Shown here piece after piece: positions 55,602 to 64,000 of a DNA stretch of 64,000 bases (positions within the stretch are counted from its first letter, which is position 1; the number at the start of each line of letters is the position of its first letter). The stretch comes from a sulfur-oxidizing endosymbiont of Gigantopelta aegis (GTDB lineage Bacteria; Pseudomonadota; Gammaproteobacteria; GRL18). The notes beneath the pieces were generated by a model that made no database searches, was not told the origin of the DNA, and worked only from the letters and a program-made list of their open reading frames with translations. The stretch spans positions 2,033,157-2,097,156 of the forward strand of contig NZ_JAEHGE010000001.1 in NCBI RefSeq assembly GCF_016097415.1, read 5' to 3'. Made by a program: the position numbers and the translations under genes.

Positions 55602-56030
55602 ATGATTGACTCCAGCATATCATTATGGGGCTTATTTATCAGTGGCTTTACCTCGGCTACGTTATTGCCCGGCGGCTCAGAAGGCTTATTTTTATGGATG
55701 TTGTCACAACAAGCCTGGGATACAGGCCTGTTGATCCTCATTGTTGGCACGGGTAATTCGCTGGGAGGGATGACTAATTGGCTGATAGGATTTTTTATTC
55801 GCAAGGGCTTCTACAAAGAAAAGCAAACCACGAATAAAACCCGTCTTAAAGCTGAAACATGGCTAAAAAAACACGGCTCACCCATACTGTTCTTTAGTTT
55901 TCTCCCGATTATCGGCGATCCGCTCTGTGTTGTTGCTGGCCTCGTTAAGATCCCCTGGTTTAAAGCGCTATTGTTTATCACCCTCGGAAAATTTATCCGT
56001 TACTTGGCCTTAAGTTACGTCATTTTTTAA
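55602..56030 (+). CDS. YqaA-family (DedA-like) inner-membrane protein
   Basis: The 142-residue membrane protein is of the VTT/DedA superfamily YqaA group, with three to four helices. Signature segments are GFTSATLLPGGSEGLFLWML, GTGNSLGGMTNWLIG (G-x-x-x-G helix) and FFSFLPIIGDPLCVVAGLVKIPW. Some superfamily members are lipid flippases or scramblases; the function of this group is not settled. It lies between dnaE and accA. Confidence 0.85.
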   Translation: MIDSSISLWGLFISGFTSATLLPGGSEGLFLWMLSQQAWDTGLLILIVGTGNSLGGMTNWLIGFFIRKGFYKEKQTTNKTRLKAETWLKKHGSPILFFSFLPIIGDPLCVVAGLVKIPWFKALLFITLGKFIRYLALSYVIF

Positions 56031-56151
56031 TTATAACTTATGAATTAGTAGCCTGTTTTAACGCAATTAAAAGTGTTATAATCATAGATTAGTACACACT
56101 AATTAAGCTTGTTTCTGAAGGATTCAGGAATAAAAAGATAAGAATGATAAC

Positions 56152-57111
56152 ATGAACCCAAATTTTCTTGATTTTGAACAACCTATAGCGGAACTTGAAG
56201 CTAAAATTGAAGAATTACGCTATGTGGGCAATGATACCGACCTGAATTTATCCGAAGAAATTTCGACCCTGCAGGGGAAAAGCAAGACGCTGACGGAATC
56301 TATTTTCAAAGATTTAACACCCTGGCAGATATCACAATTAGCCCGCCATCCCATGCGTCCATATACTCTGGATTATGTTGAACACATGTTCACTGATTTT
56401 GAAGAACTTCATGGTGATCGCGCCTATGCGGATGATGCGCCAATTGTGGGTGGTCTGGCGCGTTTGGACGGTATTCCGGTTATGATCATCGGTCAACAAA
56501 AAGGCCGTGATACGGCGGAGAAAGTGAAGCGTAACTTTGGTATGCCGCGCCCTGAAGGCTATCGTAAAGCGCTGCGTTTAATGAAATTGGCAGAGCGTTT
56601 TAAGTTACCTATTTTAACCTTTATCGACACTCCGGGTGCGTATCCTGGTGTTGGTGCGGAAGAACGCGGCCAAAGTGAAGCGATTGCCCGTAATTTGATT
56701 GAAATGGCTGAATTAAAAGTGCCCATTATCTGCACTGTCATCGGTGAAGGTGGCTCGGGTGGCGCATTGGCAATTGGTATTGGTGATCGTGTCAATTTAT
56801 TGCAATACAGCACTTACTCTGTGATTTCACCTGAAGGCTGTGCGACTATTTTATGGAAGAGTGCAGAAAAAGCTTCTGAAGCTGCTGAAGCCATGGGCAT
56901 TACTTCATCACGCTTAAAAGAATTAGGCTTGATTGACCAAATTATTGATGAGCCCATTGGTGGTGCCCATCGTGATCACGTCAGTATGGCTAAAAAATTA
57001 AAACAATCCTTATTGGAAACACTGGAACACTTACAGGAAATGCCAACCGATAGATTGCTTGATTCTCGTTATGAGCGCTTGATGAAATTTGGCAACTACA
57101 TTGAAACCTAA
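56152..57111 (+). CDS. accA: Acetyl-CoA carboxylase carboxyltransferase alpha
   Basis: Alpha subunit of the carboxyltransferase that forms malonyl-CoA for fatty-acid synthesis. The 319-residue protein has an N-terminal coiled segment ([16 protein letters not shown]), [25 protein letters not shown] and the crotonase-fold glycine-rich [20 protein letters not shown]. Length is standard. A hairpin follows its stop. Confidence 0.98.
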   Translation: MNPNFLDFEQPIAELEAKIEELRYVGNDTDLNLSEEISTLQGKSKTLTESIFKDLTPWQISQLARHPMRPYTLDYVEHMFTDFEELHGDRAYADDAPIVGGLARLDGIPVMIIGQQKGRDTAEKVKRNFGMPRPEGYRKALRLMKLAERFKLPILTFIDTPGAYPGVGAEERGQSEAIARNLIEMAELKVPIICTVIGEGGSGGALAIGIGDRVNLLQYSTYSVISPEGCATILWKSAEKASEAAEAMGITSSRLKELGLIDQIIDEPIGGAHRDHVSMAKKLKQSLLETLEHLQEMPTDRLLDSRYERLMKFGNYIET

Positions 57112-57130
57112 GTTGAAACCTAAGCGTTAG

Positions 57131-57154
57131 GGTGGATCAACTTGCGCATCCACC
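57131..57154 (+). terminator. Hairpin after accA
   Basis: GGTGGAT-N10-ATCCACC, 20 bp after the accA stop. No strong T run follows, so it may be a repeat of the GGTGGATC...GATCCACC type as much as a terminator. Confidence 0.4.
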
Positions 57155-57214
57155 TTCAATAATGCCTACAAATTAGTAGTAATTCATTCGTAGGCAATAA
57201 CATGAAGAGCCCAA

Positions 57215-58648
57215 ATGTCGATTACCCCTCAGGCGTTTCATTTCCATCTAGAAAAAATATCCAAAGCTGACAAATTTCTTGTTGCTTATAGCGGTGGGGT
57301 TGATTCCCATGTTTTATTACATCTCTGTTCCCAACTGAAGAATTCACCTAATGGCTTTGAACAGTCTTTTTCGGCAGTTTATATTGATCATGGTTTAAGT
57401 TCTCAAGCAAAAAAATGGGGGCAGCATTGCCAACATATTTGTTTTGAACTGGATATTCCCCTGACCATTATTGAAGTCGATGCCCGTCCTAAAAATGGTC
57501 AAAGTCCTGAGGCAGCCGCCCGATTGGCTCGTTATCATGCTTTTAGTCAGATATTGGCTGAAAATGAGTGTTTATTGACCGCTCAACACCTTGATGATCA
57601 GGCTGAAACCCTATTGTTACAATTGTTACGTGGTGCGGGCACTAAAGGTCTTTCAGCCATGCCTCGTAGCAAGACCTTTGCTAAAGGTTTTTTATGCCGC
57701 CCCATCATCGACTATCAAAAGCAGGCAATTATTGATTATGCCAAACAACATCAATTGGAATGGGTTGAGGATGAAAGCAATTTAGAACAGCGCTTTGATC
57801 GTAACTATCTACGTCACACCATCATGCCCTTACTTGAAGAGCGTTGGCCTGCAGTCAAAGAAAATTTTGCCAAATCGGCTGAGATTTTATCTGAATCACA
57901 ATCCTTATTGGATGAATTGGCTGAAAATGATGCGCAGCACTTATTTTTTAAAAATGCGGAGGCCGTCTTAGAAAAAGATAAACTTCTAATTACACCCACA
58001 TTATCATTATTGAAAAAATCGCCACTAGAACTTGCCCGCTTAAATAATTTATTGCGCTATTGGATTCATCGCAATGAATTACCCTTGCCATCAAAAAAAA
58101 TATTAGAACAAATCGTTCATCATGCCTTGTTCGCGGGTGATGATGCAATGCCATTGGTTGCCTGGACAAGAGAAAATTTTCATTGTGAAATCAGACGTTA
58201 TCGGGATAAATTGTATTTGCTGGATGTTTCATTTAAACAGCATAATTTAGCAGATTTTGACAGCTCACAAATATTAATCTTGGATGAGTCGATTATTGGG
58301 GTAGAGTTAAAGATCGTCAATACTAATCGTTGTATTCAACTACTTTCTTGTGAGGCGACTCAAACGAGTGCTGCCTATAATTGTCAGCAACTATTTTCTA
58401 AGCCGATCACAATACGCTTTAGAAAGGGTGGAGAGCGGTATCGAAAACACCTTGATGGCCATTCTCATCCATTGAAGCACTGGTTTCAGGAGCAGGGCAT
58501 TCCACCCTGGGAACGAGAACAGATGCCCTTGGTTTTTTGGGGCGATGAATTGGTTCAAATTGGTCATAATATCGTTAATCAATCACTAAAAAGTGCAGAA
58601 TCCAATGATTTAGTGATGATTCTCTGGCAAACTTGTAAAAATAAATAA
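57215..58648 (+). CDS. tilS: tRNA(Ile)-lysidine synthetase
   Basis: Converts C34 of the CAU-anticodon tRNA-Ile to lysidine so that it reads AUA. The 477-residue N-type ATP pyrophosphatase has the P-loop SGGVDS (26-31). Downstream lie AEAAARLARYHAF, TAQHLDDQAETLLLQLLRGAG and the TilS substrate-binding middle, with the C-terminal domain (RFRKGGERYRKHLDGHSHPL then KHWFQEQGIPPWER). Length matches the long gammaproteobacterial type. Confidence 0.95.
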   Translation: MSITPQAFHFHLEKISKADKFLVAYSGGVDSHVLLHLCSQLKNSPNGFEQSFSAVYIDHGLSSQAKKWGQHCQHICFELDIPLTIIEVDARPKNGQSPEAAARLARYHAFSQILAENECLLTAQHLDDQAETLLLQLLRGAGTKGLSAMPRSKTFAKGFLCRPIIDYQKQAIIDYAKQHQLEWVEDESNLEQRFDRNYLRHTIMPLLEERWPAVKENFAKSAEILSESQSLLDELAENDAQHLFFKNAEAVLEKDKLLITPTLSLLKKSPLELARLNNLLRYWIHRNELPLPSKKILEQIVHHALFAGDDAMPLVAWTRENFHCEIRRYRDKLYLLDVSFKQHNLADFDSSQILILDESIIGVELKIVNTNRCIQLLSCEATQTSAAYNCQQLFSKPITIRFRKGGERYRKHLDGHSHPLKHWFQEQGIPPWEREQMPLVFWGDELVQIGHNIVNQSLKSAESNDLVMILWQTCKNK

Positions 58649-58743
58649 AATTGCCTAAGTTTGAGATGAAATTTATACCAATAAACGGTAAAATCGGTGA
58701 TTATTTCTTACATGCACAATTGAAAATCCTAAGAGCCTGATAA

Positions 58744-60404
<1,661 letters not shown>

Positions 60405-60405
<1 letters not shown>

Positions 60406-61253
60406 TGGCTGCAAATGCTTTTAATTTATGTGGCTTTGAAGTTGGCTTGGATGAGCGCTTATTTTTAATTGCCGGCCCCTGCGTGATCGAAAGTGAACAG
60501 ATGGCCATGTTTACGGCAGAGAAATTAAAAGAAATTACCTCGGCCCTGAATATATCTTTTATTTATAAGTCTTCATTTGATAAGGCTAATCGTACTTCCA
60601 GTAGCAGTTATCGTGGACCGGGTCTGGCCGAAGGGCTAAGAATTTTACAAAAAGTAAAAGATGAATTGGAATTGCCTATTTTAACGGATGTGCATGAAGA
60701 CAGCCCCCTAGATGAAATTGCTGATGTGGTTGATGTCTTGCAAACCCCTGCTTTTTTATGTCGTCAAACCAATTTTATTCAAAGTGTCGCCAAAATCGGT
60801 ATGCCAATCAATATTAAAAAGGGTCAGTTTCTTGCACCCTGGGATATGAAAAATGTCATTGATAAGGCAAAAGAAACGGGTAATCAACAGATCATGGCCT
60901 GTGAGCGGGGTGTGAGTTTTGGTTATAACAACCTCGTGTCAGATATGCGTTCTCTTGCGGTAATGAGAGAAACTGGTTGCCCGGTTGTTTATGATGCCAC
61001 ACATTCGGTGCAACAGCCCGGTGGCTTGGGTGGTTGCTCCGGTGGTAATCGTGAATTTGTTCCAGTATTGGCACGTGCAGCGGTTGCCAGTGGGGTGTCA
61101 GGTTTGTTTATGGAAACCCATCCTGAACCGGAAAAAGCATTAAGTGATGGGCCAAACTCATGGCCTTTGGACAAGATGAGTGAGCTAATAAAAATGTTGA
61201 TGGATATCGATCAACTGGTTAAGTCGCAGCCTTTTGCGGAAGACTGTTTGTAA
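60405..61253 (+). CDS. kdsA: 3-deoxy-D-manno-octulosonate 8-phosphate synthase
   Basis: Condenses arabinose 5-phosphate and PEP in Kdo (LPS inner core) synthesis. The 282-residue TIM-barrel enzyme has the signatures [48 protein letters not shown] and [15 protein letters not shown]. Asn in the SFGYNN segment, instead of the metal-binding Cys, suggests the metal-independent class; this is an inference. The pyrG-kdsA-eno order is common. Confidence 0.97.
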
Positions 61254-61273
61254 GCAAGCAATATACTTCAGAT

Positions 61274-61356
61274 GTAGGATGTGGTGAGGAACGAACCGCA
61301 TCAATGATTTTAAAGAGACACCTTTGATGCAGTTCGTTGTATTCACCACATCCTAC
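61274..61356. repeat. Long-hairpin intergenic repeat before eno
   Basis: The left arm GTAGGATGTGGTGAGGAACG-AACCGCATC pairs imperfectly with the right arm GATGCAGTTCGTTGTATTCA-CCACATCCTAC. It is the same family as 63369-63449, sharing even the outer TACTTCAGAT flank. Confidence 0.85.
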
Positions 61357-61417
61357 AAATGTAAAGATAAATAGTTTATAGAAAATAAATAACAGAAAGT
61401 TAACACAAATAAATTAA

Positions 61418-62719
<1,302 letters not shown>

Positions 62720-62742
62720 TATTTAAAAATATCTTTGATAGA

Positions 62743-62803
62743 AATGGGGTACTCTTTGGGCTTTTCTGTAGAAGAATTTAAGTCAAAATGAGACCCCATT
62801 TTT
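62743..62803 (+). terminator. Candidate terminator after eno
   Basis: AATGGGGT (62743-62750) pairs with ACCCCATT (62793-62800), followed by TTTCTTTG. The loop is long (42 nt), so the call is moderate. Confidence 0.45.
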
Positions 62804-62834
62804 CTTTGTGGGCCTTTTTTTAGCTTAAGATGTT

Positions 62835-63016
62835 TAACCTAGAAACCTCAGTTGAACCTACTGCGAGCGTCCAATGTACTGAATATTCAAGACTTTACAA
62901 AACATTTCGACTTCACCCGTAGGGTGACTACGAATAAAGCCAAAATAACTTGTAAAGCCTTGAATCTCCAGCACTTTAATCGCTCTCGCTACGATTCAAC
63001 TGAGGTTTCTAGGTTT
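62835..63016. repeat. MITE-like inverted-repeat element, about 180 bp
   Basis: The termini CCTAGAAACCTCAGTTGAA (62838-62856) and TTCAACTGAGGTTTCTAGG (62995-63013) are perfect 19-bp inverted repeats. Inside, ATTCAAGACTTTACAA and TTGTAAAGCCTTGAAT also pair, so the whole unit folds as one long hairpin. A half copy is at 27222-27295. It has no coding capacity and occupies most of the 346-bp eno-ftsB gap. Confidence 0.85.
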
Positions 63017-63065
63017 AAGTTAAGAAGTTCAGTTTAAGTAATTCAGGTCAAATGAATAACAGTTT

Positions 63066-63341
63066 ATGAACTATATCATTAGCATTTTTCTTATTTTAAT
63101 TATTGCCCTGCAATATGACCTTTGGGTGGGTAAGGCAAGCATCATTGAAGTCAATCAACTTGAAGCGGCATTGGTGTTACAAGCAAATGAGAATAAACAG
63201 CTTAAAGAGCGTAATGATGCTTTAAAGGCCGAAGTATTGGATTTAAAGAAAGGGCTTGGGGCGATAGAAGAACGGGCGCGTAGTGAGTTAGGCATGATTA
63301 AACAAGGTGAAACTTTTTTTCATGTGATTGAGAAGAATTAA
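63066..63341 (+). CDS. ftsB: Cell-division protein FtsB
   Basis: Bitopic divisome protein that works with FtsL and FtsQ. The 91-residue protein has a short cytoplasmic N-terminus, one membrane helix (about 3-22), a leucine-zipper coiled coil (about 28-68) and the family end AIEERARSELGMIKQGETFF. Located between eno and ispD, as in most gammaproteobacteria. Confidence 0.95.
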   Translation: MNYIISIFLILIIALQYDLWVGKASIIEVNQLEAALVLQANENKQLKERNDALKAEVLDLKKGLGAIEERARSELGMIKQGETFFHVIEKN

Positions 63342-63368
63342 AGCCAATACTCATTTATCTTTATATTA

Positions 63369-63449
63369 GTAGGATGTGGTGAGGCACGAACCGCATCAAA
63401 GGTTTATGTTTAAGGTCAGTGATGCGGTTCGTGCCTCACCACATCCTAC
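63369..63449. repeat. Perfect 29-bp inverted repeat between ftsB and ispD
   Basis: GTAGGATGTGGTGAGGCACG-AACCGCATC (63369-63397) and its exact complement (63421-63449) surround a 23-nt loop. Same family as 61274-61356 and, more distantly, 7412 and 32975. It would form a very stable RNA hairpin in the ftsB-ispD transcript. Confidence 0.95.
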
Positions 63450-63523
63450 ATCTGAAGTATAAAGCAGGTTTAATTGTCCCCTCATTTATAACGTTTAAGA
63501 ATAGACAAAAAAATCATATAAAA

Positions 63524-64000
63524 ATGCATAAGTCAACAAACTCCACAAAAAAGTGTTGGGCGATATTACCTGCTGCGGGTGTTGGTAAACGCATGGGCGC
63601 TAATATTCCCAAGCAATACTTACTATTGGCAGGTAAAACAATTTTAGAACAAACCTTGTCGGTGTTTTTACAACACCCTAATATTAGTGGTATTGTGCTT
63701 GCCATAACGCCAGACGATCCCTATTGGCAGGATATTTATAATGACCTCTCAGTACACGATATAGAAAAAATAATTGTTGCACCCGGTGGTGAAGAACGCT
63801 GTCATTCAGTGCTCAATGCTTTAACTGAATTGCAGGCGTTTGCAGCAGCAGATGACTGGGTGTTAGTACATGATGCAGCGCGGCCTTGTTTGAAGGCAAG
63901 TGATATTGGTTGTCTGATAGAGCAGTTGAGTCATACGAATGATGGCGGTTTGTTGGGCTTGCCTATGGCAGATACAGTAAAACGCTGTGATGGCAACAAT
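63524..64000 (+). CDS. ispD: 2-C-methyl-D-erythritol 4-phosphate cytidylyltransferase (3'-truncated by window edge)
   Basis: MEP-pathway enzyme making CDP-methylerythritol. The first 159 codons are present. From the ATG at 63524 the protein reads MHKSTNSTKKCWAILPAAGV, with the nucleotide-binding motif LPAAGVGKRMGANIPKQYL, then APGGEERCHSVLNAL and VLVHDAARPCL. The last quarter lies outside the window. The N-terminus is about ten residues longer than usual. Confidence 0.96.
   Translation, partial: MHKSTNSTKKCWAILPAAGVGKRMGANIPKQYLLLAGKTILEQTLSVFLQHPNISGIVLAITPDDPYWQDIYNDLSVHDIEKIIVAPGGEERCHSVLNALTELQAFAAADDWVLVHDAARPCLKASDIGCLIEQLSHTNDGGLLGLPMADTVKRCDGNN

Noticed and set aside
62852-63037. 61-codon frame between eno and ftsB
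   Set aside because: It lies within the MITE-like inverted repeat and has no ribosome-binding site.

Overview
The window reads as the chromosome of an AT-rich, flagellated gammaproteobacterium that could reduce nitric oxide. The order rpsB-tsf-pyrH-frr-uppS-cdsA-dxr-rseP-bamA-skp-lpxD-fabZ-lpxA-lpxB-rnhB-dnaE-accA-tilS-pyrG-kdsA-eno-ftsB-ispD is the classical gammaproteobacterial core arrangement. A norCB/dnr module, LapG/LapD remnants and a FlgM/sigma-28 flagellar system suggest a free-living or facultatively associated aquatic bacterium, perhaps a sulfur oxidiser or methylotroph. The sequence alone does not fix the genus.

Layout. (1) 1-5003: fliM(partial)-fliN-fliO-fliP-fliQ-fliR-flhB, the switch and export-gate operon, followed by gltX. 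(2) 6.6-19.7 kb: an accessory island. It starts with integron-like hairpins (attC candidates) around two toxin-antitoxin pairs (VapBC-like, HigBA-like), frameshifted small genes, a secreted protein of unknown function and three copies of a 52-bp hairpin repeat. It continues into five copies or fragments of one IS3-family element. These sit inside what was a lapG-lapD locus: lapG survives almost whole, while lapD is reduced to a scrambled N-terminal piece. (3) 19.7-24.3 kb: a lipoprotein, tRNA-Arg(CCU), a PilZ/YcgR-like gene, flgN, flgM, flgA and a chemoreceptor, with a consensus sigma-28 promoter before flgM, a weaker one before the chemoreceptor and a sigma-54-like site before flgA. (4) 24.3-27.2 kb: a DNR-type regulator, norB and a doubly frameshifted norC behind a perfect FNR/DNR box. 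(5) 27.2-36.6 kb: an orphan lpxC fragment next to a MITE remnant, galE, dapE, an ArsC/YffB-like gene, dapD, dapC, a VOC protein, glnD and map. (6) 36.9-64 kb: the core block for translation, isoprenoid, envelope and lipid A biogenesis, DNA replication, nucleotide synthesis and glycolysis, ending inside ispD.

How the parts work together. Flagellar genes at both ends of the island share a programme: sigma-54-like then sigma-28 promoters, FlgM as anti-sigma factor, FlgN as export chaperone and a c-di-GMP brake. The Lap system would have been a second c-di-GMP output (adhesin release), but its receptor LapD has been destroyed by insertion sequences. NorCB would reduce NO under DNR control, but norC as written cannot encode its haem-binding segment. 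The core block is intact, so broken genes concentrate in the island and in norC. Real decay and homopolymer or assembly errors are both possible and should be separated by raw reads.
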